Part shown: positions 1 to 9,593 of the stretch, piece after piece
How positions within the stretch are numbered: the first letter of the stretch is position 1
Layout of the letters: the number at the start of each line of letters is the position of its first letter
DNA from: Stenocarpella maydis
Lineage: Eukaryota; Ascomycota; Sordariomycetes; Diaporthales; Diaporthaceae
Assembly (NCBI GenBank): GCA_002270565.1
Contig: NQMI01000002.1
Span: forward strand, 682,001-746,000
Direction: 5' to 3'
DNA length: 64,000 nt
Made by a program: the position numbers and the translations under genes
Notes under the pieces: generated by a model
The model's database searches: none
Seen by the model: the letters and a program-made list of their open reading frames with translations, nothing else
Told to the model about the DNA's origin: nothing

Positions 1-401
1 TTGAGGTGGCTGAAGAGGCTGTCCCATATGTTCATCAGACGGCACTGGCCGATGGCAGCGAGGGCCTGGAGCTGGGCGACATGCTTGGGCCTCTTGTCCC
101 TCTCCATGCGCCTCATGCCGACGCCGATGGCGCCAGACGAGACAATGACGACGCGGTGGCCATCTTCCCTCAGCTTGTGGGCTGTCTCGACGATGAGGGA
201 CAGGTTGGACAGGAGGGGCTGGTGCGTCTTCTCATCCACTATGGAACTGGTTCCTGCGAGGGTGTGTCTCTGTGAGTCAGCCCTGTGTGCGTACATGTGT
301 GCGTGGTGAGTGAGGCTCGACTGGGAATATATCCAAGGCCAGGACGGGGCGGGTTTCTCACCAAGTTTGATGACTATCCCAAGAGACTTTGGGCCCTTCA
401 T
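1..401 (-). CDS. pro1: Glutamate 5-kinase (gamma-glutamyl kinase), 5' part only
   Basis: Catalyses the first step of proline synthesis, ATP-dependent phosphorylation of glutamate, in the cytosol. Two exons are visible: 362-401 (ATG at 401) and 253 down to the window edge. The intron 254-361 has GTGAGA and CAG ends and interrupts a glycine codon. The joined N-terminus reads [14 protein letters not shown] then TSSIVDEK, followed by a segment containing [14 protein letters not shown] and [17 protein letters not shown]. These match the nucleotide-binding start of the amino-acid kinase fold as I recall it from yeast PRO1. About 97 residues are present; the rest, including any C-terminal PUA domain, lies outside the window. 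The gene is divergent from ATP23. The identification is firm, and the start is supported because the 40-base first exon restores frame exactly. Confidence 0.9.
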   Translation of the reverse strand, partial: MKGPKSLGIVIKLGEKPAPSWPWIYSQSSLTHHAHMYAHRADSQRHTLAGTSSIVDEKTHQPLLSNLSLIVETAHKLREDGHRVVIVSSGAIGVGMRRMERDKRPKHVAQLQALAAIGQCRLMNIWDSLFSHL

Positions 402-1213
402 GGCTGCCACTATTTCATCAGCCAATTTCATCAGCCAAAAGCCCCAGGAGCGAGGCGAGAAGGACGAGCAAAACCCCCCATGGGATAGGAAGCAGAGACA
501 ACGCGGGGGGGGGGTATCGTTTCCCTTTTCACCATTTCGGATTTCACATCGACTACTCACATTGCGACTCGCCGCTGGGGTCCATGGTGTGATTCTGCAA
601 GCACCCCTGGAGGCTCGGGTTGGCGGGAGCGAATTACAAGGGGTAGCGAGGCCGCACGGCGCAAGTGAGCAGCAAGTCACGGTGCTCCGGACCAAGGAAG
701 GATGCGGTTCTCACCGCGCCGAGGGCCCCTGCAGGTTTCGATGACTACCTGCAGGCTGCCAAGCGTCGAGAGGGCGCGGGACCCGGCGGGGCACGACTTG
801 GCCGGCCCCGTTCAAAGTGGCCCAGGCGCGGAGGGCCCACGCGGTGCATGCCTGCGCTGCAGCGATCCCAGCCCGCCCCGTGGATTTCTTGGGCCTCGCA
901 TGGAGCTCAGCTCAGCTCAGCCCAGCCCAGCCCAGCCCAGCCTTTACCAAGTACACAGGCGCCGACAGACTTGTCACGCCAGCTGAGCAGCACCTCGCGA
1001 GCGCCGTCCTCACACTCCCTACCCAGGTACCATCTCATCACCGCCTAGCAACAGAGCACCAGCCTCGCGCGCACACAGGCAGGGCCACCGCCGCACCCTG
1101 GCTGCGGCTGCAGCACATGTGGCTTGGCCAGGCCAGCGCTGACACATAAACACAGTGACAAGTCAGCCCCGAATACCTGCATTGGCGGGACCTCGGCTCC
1201 TTCATCTGCAGCC
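402..1213. promoter_or_regulatory. Divergent intergenic region between pro1 and atp23
   Basis: About 0.8 kb separates the two start codons, so it should hold both promoters. It contains a run of nine G around 504-513 and a short tandem repeat of CCCAG (about four units, 921-940) preceded by AGCTC units. Short open frames here are GC-rich and repetitive and look non-coding. I see no clear TATA box. Confidence 0.5.
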
Positions 1214-2164
1214 ATGGCCTGGTGGACGGCAGCAGCCCCGGGCACGCCGGGCTCAGACCCCAAGACGCCGTCATCCGCTCCCTCCTCAGCCCCGTCCTCG
1301 TCCTCGTCGACTCAGACACCCGCCCCAGCCCAGCCAGGACAACAACAACCGCCCAGCCTATACCTCGAGAACAACCCAGAGCGCACCGGCTTCGACCCCA
1401 AGACCCAGTGGTGGGTCAACTACTTCAAGATCCTCACGGGCCAGGTGACCAACGAGGGCATCTTCCACTACCGCGAGCACCGCTACCGCGCCAACGAGGC
1501 CCGCGACGTCCGCCGCTGCGAGGAGTACCGCGACTGGCTCCTCGCCTACTCGCCCACGGTGCGCTTCCTCAACGACAAGATCGCCGAGCTCAACCACGGC
1601 CAGCGCATGACGGCCGCCAGCGTCCTGTGCCGCCGCTGCCCCGCCCGCCTGACCCCCGCCATGCAGGTCCAGCGCCAGAGCGGCGGCTTCGAGCCCGCCC
1701 ACGGCATCCTCGTCTGCGCCAACGAGGTGCGCAACAGGGGCCACCTCGAGGACACGCTCGCCCACGAGATGGTCCACGCCTACGACCACCTGCGCTTCGA
1801 GGTCGACTTCCGCGGGGAGAGGAACCTGCGCCAGGCGGCTTGCGCCGAGGTACGTTGGGCATTACTCTGAGGTGTCCCGCCACGGCACGTAGAGTTTTGT
1901 TTGGCTGACTTTGTACTTCTTCTTTCTCTCTCACAGATACGCGCATCCATGTTGAGCGGCGAGTGCAGGTGGACACGAGAGGTCCTCACGCGCGGCAACT
2001 ACACCCTCACAGAGCAGTTCCAGAACTGCGTTCGGCGGCGGGCGGTACAGTCTATGATGGCGAGGCCGTGGGTCAAGGACGATGTGCAGGCTGTCCAGGT
2101 CGTCAACGAGGTCTGGGACTCGTGCTTCTCCGACACGCGGCCCTTTGACGAGGTATATAGATGA
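1214..2164 (+). CDS. atp23: Mitochondrial inner membrane metalloprotease ATP23
   Basis: ATP23 is a zinc metalloprotease of the mitochondrial intermembrane space that, in yeast, matures Atp6 and helps assemble the F0 part of ATP synthase. Exons are 1214-1849 and 1937-2164, with an intron of GTACGT...CACAG in phase 0, giving 287 residues. The zinc-binding HEMVH motif is at about residues 184-188, followed by [11 protein letters not shown]. Cysteines scattered through the protein fit the cysteine-rich family. It ends in the segment [20 protein letters not shown], which I recall as conserved. The first 45 or so residues are a Ser/Pro/Gln-rich linker, so the exact start is uncertain; an in-frame ATG at 1124 would add 30 residues. 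Its 3' end faces the Aurora kinase gene. Confidence 0.93.
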
Positions 2165-2530
2165 GAGGCAGAGAGCACATAAGGCGGGCAGGACTTGTAC
2201 CATGATACCACTCAACGCTTGACAGAAATGTATGAGCCCCCGGTGTACATATGCTGTAGCCCCTGCTGTGATCGAGCTCACGATATTGCAGCGACGGGCA
2301 GAGTTATCAAGAAACGCTTAAATGCAATGAGAGAGAAGAGAAAAAGCACCCAACACCCTGCAGGTCATGTCTTACGCCTTTGCCGGCACCACACCCTTTC
2401 ATGAGTACCTCAACGCCATACAGATGTAAACAAGCATGTCACTACACACCGCGACGGGGCACATCAAAGTCTGGGGCGCTTTGTGTGAGCCGCTGGTGCC
2501 TTCAGCCACCCACCGAATGCACATTCCGCA
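2165..2530. other. Convergent intergenic region, atp23 / Aurora kinase
   Basis: Tail-to-tail spacer of 366 bases that must carry the 3' UTRs of both genes. No gene, repeat or strong secondary structure was recognised. Confidence 0.4.
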
Positions 2531-3977
2531 TCATTTACTCTTCTCCCGGTCGGTGGCACGCTCTCCCTTGACGCAGTGCTTCAGGATCCACGGGTGCGTG
2601 TGGACGTCCTCGAGAGGCAGCCTCTTCTCTGGGTCCAGTACCAGCAGCTGCGACTGGCTGTTAGCTTTGCCTTACAAGCAACCTGCATGCCATGTATGAT
2701 ATCGTACCTTTTTGATGAGGTCTCTAGCCTCAGGGCTGACAAAGGACGGGATAGTCATGTCTGCTCGGGCAATGCGTCGCTGGGTCATGACTGGCGTATC
2801 CTCAAAGGGCGCCTCGCCGACCAGAAACTCGTACGTCAAGACACCAAGACTCCACAGGTCAACCTTCTCATCGTACCAGTTGTCCTTGCTACCCGACTTG
2901 ATCATCTCTGGCGGCAGGTAATCCAACGTGCCACAGAGGGTAGCCCGCCTGTGGTTAGGGGCATGGACGCTCCAGCCGAAATCTGAGATCTTGATCTCAT
3001 CATGGATGCCAACGAGGATGTTCTCGGGCTTGATGTCCCTGTGGATGACGTGCTTACGGTGCAGGTACCTCAGCGCCGAGGCCATCTGCGCGACGTACTG
3101 GGCGGCCTTCCACTCGGGGAAGCGGTTCGCCTTGCGCAGCAGCTTGTACAGCTCGCCCTGGCTGGCGTACTCGAGGATGAGGAAGATGCGCTTGGGGTCG
3201 TGGAAGTGCCCGTACAGCCGCAGGATGTTTGGGTGCCGCAGGTTGCTCTGGATCTCGATCTCGCGGCGCACCTGCTTCTCCACCCCGGACCCCTGCTGCA
3301 GCTCCGACTTGTACATGACCTTGAGGGCGCAGATGAAGCCGCTGCTGCGCTCCTTGACCAGGTACACCCGCCCGAACTTGCCCTTGCCCAGCGGCTTGCC
3401 GATCTCGAACATGCCCAGGTGGAACACGCGGGGCTCATCCAGAAGGGTCAGCTGCTGGGACTGCTGCTGGGGCTCGGGCTCGGCCTCGTCTGACCTGCGG
3501 GAGGCGATCGAGCTGGCGGAGCTGGGTTTGTTCTTCTTGGTTGGTGAGGGGGGGTTGCTGCTGGCCACCTGGGCCTTGCGTTGTACTGCTTGAGAGGGAA
3601 GAGTGATGGTGGTGGACTGAGCATTTTTCTTTGTGGGGGAAGGGGGTAACGTCGAGGATGCAGATGGTGTGGCAACTGCCTGGCCTTTCCATTGTGCTGC
3701 TTGGGAAGGTAGTGTCACGGCCGTGACTGTGTTGGTGCTTTGAGACTGGAGAGCGACCTTGAAGAGACCTGGCCGGACGAAGGACTGGGAAATCTGTGCG
3801 GAAGAAGAGGCGACAGTCTAAGCAATCAGAGTTTCATCAAAATGAGGATCCCAATGGGCAAAAAGAACTGATTCTCACTTTGGGTTTTTGATACATGCGC
3901 CCTGCCTCACCGGGGTCATTCTCATCGGTAATGGACATACGCTGGAGGCCAGACTCTAGCGCTCGGGTGGCTGCCAT
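2531..3977 (-). CDS. ipl1: Aurora (Ipl1-type) serine/threonine kinase
   Basis: Mitotic kinase of the chromosomal passenger complex, correcting kinetochore-microtubule attachment in the nucleus. Exons are 3879-3977, 2708-3793 and 2531-2653, all joined in phase 0 (introns 3794-3878 and 2654-2707), giving 435 residues. The kinase domain starts near residue 160. It has the glycine loop GKGKFGRVY (169-177), ALKVM lysine (about 191), [10 protein letters not shown] (Asp about 286), DFGWSVH (Asp about 304) and the activation loop [16 protein letters not shown] with the phosphorylatable threonine at about 318. The last exon encodes the end of the catalytic domain ([15 protein letters not shown]). The N-terminal 160 residues are low complexity with an internal duplication (see findings). 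Fungi usually have one Aurora, so the Ipl1 role is likely. Confidence 0.95.
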
Positions 3978-4719
3978 CTTGTGAGGGTGGATGTCGTCGA
4001 CGCTGCACTTCGCTGACGGTTTTGTGTTGCAGGTTTAAATTGAGAAGACGGGATGGTCTCGATTGTGCGTGGTTACAGTATCAATGTGAGTGGTTTGGCT
4101 GGAGGGTGGTGGTGTATTGGAGAGACGGATGAAGGGATCTGGTTGCCTAGGTCTGGTTTGTAGAAGCGGGCAGGAGGTGGGTTTCTTGGTGGCTGGAACT
4201 GGAAACTGATGTTGATATTTGGCCTGGTTGCCGAGCAACAGACCAGGCTGTGGGGCTTTTCCTTGGTTGCGGAGGCTACGCACCACAGCCCATGCGGCTC
4301 CCAACCACCACCTATATAATCGCCTTTTATAGTATATTATTAACCCCGCCGTCTCCAGGCTTCCCTGGTTTGTTGATGCCTCAATCGCATCTGTTAGTGC
4401 CTGTCTGCAAATCTATGTCAGAATTTGTTTTCCAGTTGGAACCCGGTGGAGATTGGCTCGTCGGCAACAACACTGCGAACTCTAGAGACCAACTACCTAC
4501 ATACACTCCTAGCGGCTCACGATGGGTACGAGCCACGAGTTACTCGGCACCCATTTGAGTATCGCCATTGCCAACTATCCCTCGTATATCTATGTGTATC
4601 AATCAAACTACTGAGGTAGAAGCCCTCGCCTCACTGCGGGTTGTTGAAGTCCCGTGCCCGGAGAGGAACACTCATACTTGTGCACAGTCGACGTCTTCCT
4701 CCCCACGCGCGTAACAGCC

Positions 4720-5157
4720 TCAGAATGGGTTATTCGATTGGACAAAACCGAGAGCTTTGTCCAAGAAATTACTGGGAGATTTCGAGAAAACCACAGGCAG
4801 GTTGTGAGTTGGGCAAGACTGGTATGATACAGCTTGAGTAACGGACTGCAAAATCCTCTGTTCTAACCGCATGGCAAACCTGCTTGGTGCGATTAGCAAG
4901 AGGATACGTCCTGCTGCTTCCAGTCTCTGGCCCCATGCCAGTCGGTAGATTATGTGCTCAGGAAGGCAACATCTGAGCTTCCCATCGAGGAATCGAACGA
5001 CGGCCGGTCGGGTATCCATGCGATAGTAATATTTCTGAATGTCGAGGGAATTAAATGAGCCTACCACCCGGAGAGAGTTGCAGTCACTACACGGAATTGG
5101 TAACCCCCAAATGGGCGCTGCCAACTGCTCTGCCGGCTGCACTGCCACGAGAGCCAT
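4720..5157 (-). CDS. Doubtful hypothetical ORF, 145 codons
   Basis: An uninterrupted minus-strand frame begins MALVAVQPAEQLAAPIWG and ends near GFVQSNNPF. It is moderately hydrophobic and cysteine-containing (CSDC, RCC). No domain is recognised and no intron is needed. It lies in the promoter region of two conserved divergent genes and lacks the GC-rich third positions of its neighbours, so it may be chance. Kept only because it is the longest frame in this gap. Confidence 0.15.
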   Translation of the reverse strand: MALVAVQPAEQLAAPIWGLPIPCSDCNSLRVVGSFNSLDIQKYYYRMDTRPAVVRFLDGKLRCCLPEHIIYRLAWGQRLEAAGRILLLIAPSRFAMRLEQRILQSVTQAVSYQSCPTHNLPVVFSKSPSNFLDKALGFVQSNNPF

Positions 5158-5288
5158 ATTACACTGACAGCTTTAGGCATAATGCACAAAGGTGGGCATA
5201 TAAAGATCAGTGATTGACTTTTATACAGCCAAGGCTTCTGAGATGTGTGCAGCCGTGGCAGGGCCGTAGCTTATAGACCAAGCGTACG

Positions 5289-5296
5289 TATAAATA
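5289..5296 (+). promoter_or_regulatory. TATA-like box upstream of tip41
   Basis: TATAAATA lies about 154 bases before the proposed TIP41 start codon and is followed by a C-rich stretch. Position and sequence fit a fungal core promoter element; function is inferred. Confidence 0.45.
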
Positions 5297-5449
5297 CCCC
5301 ACACGCAGCACATTGGCAGGACGTCGGCACAGTCTCACACACTCCGCCAACGTCTCACCCTCACCTTGCAGCACAGAACCGGGGTGCCGTTCCAGGCCAA
5401 AGGAACACGTACATCACAGCAAGCAGAGCCGCTCAGGAAGCCGCCCGCC

Positions 5450-6439
5450 ATGAACCACATCACCTCGCCCAACGAGCCCTTCCCCTCGCCGACCATGCTA
5501 GCGCAGGCGACGACCACCCACAGGCAGGGCAGCTTCGAGGTGTCGTCGCGCAAGCTCCCCATCTCCAAGTCGGGCCCCATCGACGGCATGTCGCGCCGCC
5601 TGGGGATCCCCGTGCCCGAGATGATCTTCGGCGACAACCTGGTGGCGGTGCGGCACGCCCCCTCGGGCTGGGCCATCGAGTTCGCCGCCGAGCCCGCCCT
5701 CGACGCCGTCGACAAGACGGGCGCGAACATGCTGCAGGTCGCCTACGCGGGCGAGTGGTCCTCGTCGCGGGAGAGGTCCTCGGCCCACGACATCCGCGAG
5801 GTCGTCAAGCCCTACGACTGGAGCTACAGCACCACCTACCGCGGCTCCGAGACTCCCGCGGCCCCCGGCGGCGCGGTGCCCACGAGGCTGGCGCCCTCGG
5901 CGAGGCAGATCCCGCTGGAGCTGCTCAAGAGGCGGGACCCCATCCTCTTCTTCGACGAGGTCGTCCTCTTCGAGTCCGAGCTCGACGACAACGGCGTCTC
6001 GCTCCTCAGCTGCAAGCTGCGCGTCATGGAGCAGCGCATGCTGCTGCTGTGCAGGCTCTACATGCGCCTCGACGGCGTCGTCGTGAGGATACGCGACACG
6101 CGCGTCTACGTCGACTTTGAGAAGGACGAGGTCATCCGTGAGTACACGGCCAAGGAGGACACCCATGCGAACGTGACGACGGTGAGTCTGCGACGTCCCT
6201 TATCTTGGATGAATCTGTCCCTGTTTCTCTTTCTCTCCTTCTCTTCCTTCATTCCGAACCCTTCTTGAGCTCCTGTGCCGCATCTATGCCTGAAACTTCT
6301 GACGCTGCTATTCTAGGCCTTGCGCATGTCCGGGCTACACCCTGACGCCGTCACCGCCGCCTTCCGGGACGCGAACCAGGTCGCGCATCTGTTGCCCGTC
6401 GTCGAGCAGCAGGTAGACAGCGTCTCGCTCTCGGTTTGA
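5450..6439 (+). CDS. tip41: TIP41-family regulator of TOR/PP2A signalling
   Basis: TIP41 binds the PP2A regulator Tap42 and acts in TOR nutrient signalling in yeast. Exons are 5450-6181 and 6317-6439 (phase 0, GTGAGT...TTCTAG), giving 284 residues. Family segments visible include the PEMIFGDN region, SGWAIEF, LQVAYAGEW, DWSYSTTYRG, and the block RDPILFFDEVVLFESELDDN followed by LRVMEQRMLLLCRLYMRLDGV. The last exon is short (SGLHPDAVTAAFRDANQVAHLLP). An in-frame ATG at 5366 would add 28 residues that look like leader rather than conserved protein, so 5450 is preferred. The C-terminal dozen residues are less certain because a possible donor (GTAGAC) lies near the stop. Confidence 0.93.
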
Positions 6440-7244
6440 ACCCGTGGTCCTTTCTCCGCGCCCACGAACCTTGGCAGGAGGATGGAATCTCAGAGCATGT
6501 CACGAATTGCCTCGCCACTGGGATGATGTGATCATTACACAATTTCAACTGCTCACCAGCGGAGATGGCACAGATGCAAATGGCAAGCCGGCCCGGGCCC
6601 TGGACGGAATGCGCCTCAGTCCGATGGGCCAGCAAGCGTAATGGAACGGCCTGACGTCGCGGAAGAAGGGTGGAGGCAAGGGGCGCGCGATAGGCGTCTT
6701 ACGACGCTTACCAGGTGATATTGCACAATCCTGGATGAGCATGAGATGATGAACGGCGGCTGCTCGTAGCTCGTGGCTCCTCATCACTCTCGGGGTTACG
6801 TCGACTGAGACGTACCAACAGTAGTGCGTTGGCAATCGGATGGTGGTCACCCTCTTGTCAGCCCAGTCGTGGCCGTGATCATATGCGAGCCACACCACGG
6901 GTAATCTGGAATCTGTCCCGCTCCCGCATGCTATAGGAAGACTCTCACGGTCACCACTTACCAGGCTGGCGTTGAAGTCCGGAACCGCAGCCAATCTTCG
7001 GCTCCACGTATACGAGGGATCACAAATCAAGTCTGCGATAGTAGGAAACGTGAGGTTCCCGTTTCAGCTACAAGGTCCTATCTAGCAAAAAAGCCATGCT
7101 CCATTGTGATAGCCACCGTTCACTCGGATTACCACACCAGTCCGTTCCGCCACAGAACAAGCAAGCAAAAGGGGTATCCCAAACCTCGAGTGTGCGTGAT
7201 ACAAAAAGTCAACAAGAAAGCCCCCTAGATAGCCCAGCCTCGTA
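6440..7244. other. Convergent intergenic region after tip41
   Basis: Roughly 0.8 kb between two 3' ends. A minus-strand open frame of 161 codons (6545-7030) shows no recognisable domain and poor codon bias, so I treat it as non-coding. No repeat or RNA gene was seen. Confidence 0.4.
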
Positions 7245-9056
7245 CTAGCGCCCCTCTGGCAGCGGCGACGAGGACTCGACGACCTCCTCGTAGTCGAGCT
7301 CCCACTTGTCCACCTCCTTGAACTTCTTGGACGCAGCCCGCAGCTCCTCGCCCAGCTCCTGGGTTGCTGCTGCCGCGGGGTTGTCCGCGTCGAAGACAGT
7401 GTCGTCGAGGGGCGTGGATGCGTCCTCGTCGACCTCCATGGCGCCTCCGTCAACAGCATCCTCCTTGTCGAACCTACGTGAGCCGTATGTCCGTCTCGTT
7501 GACCGTTTAGCTGGTGCGGAACTGGACTTTGCTTGGTTCGTCTGGTTTGCTTTGGATGACGGTCCAGTCATTGGCCGGGCAGGTTTCTTTCTCGATGCCC
7601 TGGGCTGGTTTGAGAGGTCATATACATCCCGGTCTGGGCCATCCTCCTCATTTTCTAACCCTTCGCCGTCCCGGCGAGCCTTGTGACGTCGGCGCGGGAG
7701 GAGTGCGGCAAGATCAGCGGTGGAAAGCTTTGGCGACTCGTTGCGTGCGGCGGTCTTGCCCTTGCCCTTTGGCACCGACTTCGTTGCCCTCAGGTTTGGC
7801 GAGTGGGTCAAGGAAGGCGGCTCTGAAATGTCAGACAAATCGTCGTCTAGGGCTGGTGTACCCATACTACGACGAGCCGCGCGGCCGCGGTGTTTCTTCC
7901 CCAGCGTATTCAGTGTGGGCCACGCCATTGGGCTGCCAGCCTCGGACGAGCTACTGCTGGCCGGCGGGGCGAGGACGCTGTCGTCATCTAGCTCTGGAGT
8001 GTGCGAGAGGATGCTGGGTGGCGAGGATTGGTCGTCCATCTCTATGGACTGTTGCAATGGCTCCTCGTCTGGCTCGACCGCTCTCCGCTTGGTTGCCTCG
8101 ACCTTGTGGCTTTGCGTCGACTTCCTCTTCCTCGAAGGGGTTCCACCCTCCACCGACTCAACTGCGTCCTTCGCAGCACTGCTCCGTCCCCGTGAGGGTC
8201 GCACAGGTGTTCCCTCGGCCTCGGGTAGGAACGAGTCCTCGTCGCCATCAGACGCGACGGCATTCTCGCTAGCCTCAGACGCAGCCCTCACCCGCTGCAC
8301 AGACATCGGGGCCTTCTGCGCAGATGACAAGAGGATACTAGGCTGCCGTGCGCGCCTCTTGAAGTTGCCTACACTGAACGTTGAGCTCAGGCCAGGCGTG
8401 GTGGGCCCCCTGCTGCTGGGCCGGATGGGCGCATCGTCCCTCCCCACGATGCTAGACTGGCGGCGGCGGCGCTTGAACACACTAACGTTAAAGGTCGACG
8501 TGTCGGCTGAGCGCGTGCCGGTCTGCAACCCCGCGGTGCGGCTGCTGCTCTCGTCCGCCCCGCCCTTCTCCGCGGTGATGTCAAAGCTGCTGTCGAGGTG
8601 TCCAAAGATCTCGCTGTCGTTGATCTCGAGTCCGGATAGGTCGCGGTGCTGCCGCGGCCCCAGGAGCGAGGATCCCTCCATCAGCGCCGCGTTGCGGCCG
8701 GACTCGACCACGGGGCTAGCGACGGCCACGTCAGAGCTGTCATGCTTGGTCGTCGTAGACGTCAGATCCTCGAGCCTCTCCATCGCAGCGTCGCGGTGGC
8801 TCTTGGAGCTCTGCAGGGCCGCTTGGCCGATCGCGCTGGCGCTGTTGTTTTGGTCCGTCAGGCTGCGCGTGCTGCGAACTGACATGGCAGCAGACCGATC
8901 CGCCGCGGGCGTGGCGGCGGCGGCGGCCTTCTTCTTCCTCTGGCGCTCGAGCTCGCGATCGCTGACGCCGTAGATGTTATCTGTCGAGTCGGACTGGATC
9001 GGCGCCTTGTCCGTCCTGCGCGCCGCAGCGGCCCGAGACCGTGTTGGTCGCGGCAT
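7245..9056 (-). CDS. Hypothetical disordered, probably nuclear protein (603 aa)
   Basis: A single-exon frame of 603 residues starting MPRPTRSRAAAARR. No enzymatic domain is recognised. It is rich in Ser, Arg, Asp and Glu with many basic clusters (KKHRGRAARR, LLPRRRHKARR, RRTYGSRR) that could be nuclear localisation signals. A 16-18 residue motif occurs twice, TFNVSVFKRRRRQSSI (188-203) and TFSVGNFKRRARQPSI (226-241). Other conserved-looking islands are NIYGVSDRELERQRKKK near the start and FKEVDKWELDYEEV near the end. The composition resembles chromatin or kinetochore scaffold proteins, but I cannot name a family. Its start codon lies upstream of the YPP1 3' end. The frame is certainly coding, given its length and composition. 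Confidence 0.8.
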   Translation of the reverse strand: MPRPTRSRAAAARRTDKAPIQSDSTDNIYGVSDRELERQRKKKAAAAATPAADRSAAMSVRSTRSLTDQNNSASAIGQAALQSSKSHRDAAMERLEDLTSTTTKHDSSDVAVASPVVESGRNAALMEGSSLLGPRQHRDLSGLEINDSEIFGHLDSSFDITAEKGGADESSSRTAGLQTGTRSADTSTFNVSVFKRRRRQSSIVGRDDAPIRPSSRGPTTPGLSSTFSVGNFKRRARQPSILLSSAQKAPMSVQRVRAASEASENAVASDGDEDSFLPEAEGTPVRPSRGRSSAAKDAVESVEGGTPSRKRKSTQSHKVEATKRRAVEPDEEPLQQSIEMDDQSSPPSILSHTPELDDDSVLAPPASSSSSEAGSPMAWPTLNTLGKKHRGRAARRSMGTPALDDDLSDISEPPSLTHSPNLRATKSVPKGKGKTAARNESPKLSTADLAALLPRRRHKARRDGEGLENEEDGPDRDVYDLSNQPRASRKKPARPMTGPSSKANQTNQAKSSSAPAKRSTRRTYGSRRFDKEDAVDGGAMEVDEDASTPLDDTVFDADNPAAAATQELGEELRAASKKFKEVDKWELDYEEVVESSSPLPEGR

Positions 9057-9593
9057 GGCGGTGCTTGTGTGTTGATGGTTACAAATGATGCTCGGTGGGT
9101 GTAGTAGATGAACACACGATTCAGGTGCTCAGATTGCGTCACTGAAGCCAAAAGCCCTTGACGTGTCAACACATGTGACGGCGTCTCTCAATGGGAGGGA
9201 AGGGGCCAGCTCTCGCCTGGTTGTGGTGGAGGAAAAACAAGGGCGGGCAGTCCAGACGCGTACCGCGTCGCTGCTTGGTCCGTGCACGCCAGAGCTTCGG
9301 TGCCCTTTTACTTGTCAGACGCAGCGCTGCGGCTTCCACCTCAAACAATGTGCCTCGCTCCAATTTTAGGTGTGAGGCACCCAATAAGGAAGACCACGGC
9401 TTCAAAGCAGTCTTCATTCCGTGTCAACACCTTGCCCTAGAGGGCCTCGCCATTAAGAAATAGACTATTGTAACCGCTAGCTGCCCCAGAACCAACGAAT
9501 ACATGTATACATAGATCTATATGTATATGTTGAGCTTAGGACGCATCGACTGAGAACGTCTCTGCGTGTACAAGCAAAACCCCACTGGGGCCT
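9057..9593. promoter_or_regulatory. Promoter of the 603-aa gene / 3' flank of ypp1
   Basis: 537 bases between two genes on the same (minus) strand. It holds the upstream region of the 603-residue gene and the 3' UTR of YPP1. A TATA/ATGTAT-rich stretch lies at about 9500-9530. Nothing else was recognised. Confidence 0.4.

Larger units (their letters stand above)
3978..5449. promoter_or_regulatory. Divergent region between Aurora kinase and TIP41
   Basis: About 1.5 kb between two start codons. It includes an AT-rich patch near 4310-4345 (TATATAATC, TTTTATAGTATATT) and, near the TIP41 side, a good TATA-like box. A 145-codon open frame on the minus strand (4720-5157) is listed separately as doubtful. 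Confidence 0.45.

Noticed and set aside
6545..7030. 161-codon minus-strand frame after tip41
   Set aside because: No domain, no codon bias and no homology recognised; likely convergent 3' flank.
7720..8973. 417-codon plus-strand open frame
   Set aside because: It lies opposite the 603-residue gene; the minus frame is longer, begins and ends cleanly and has charged nuclear-protein composition.
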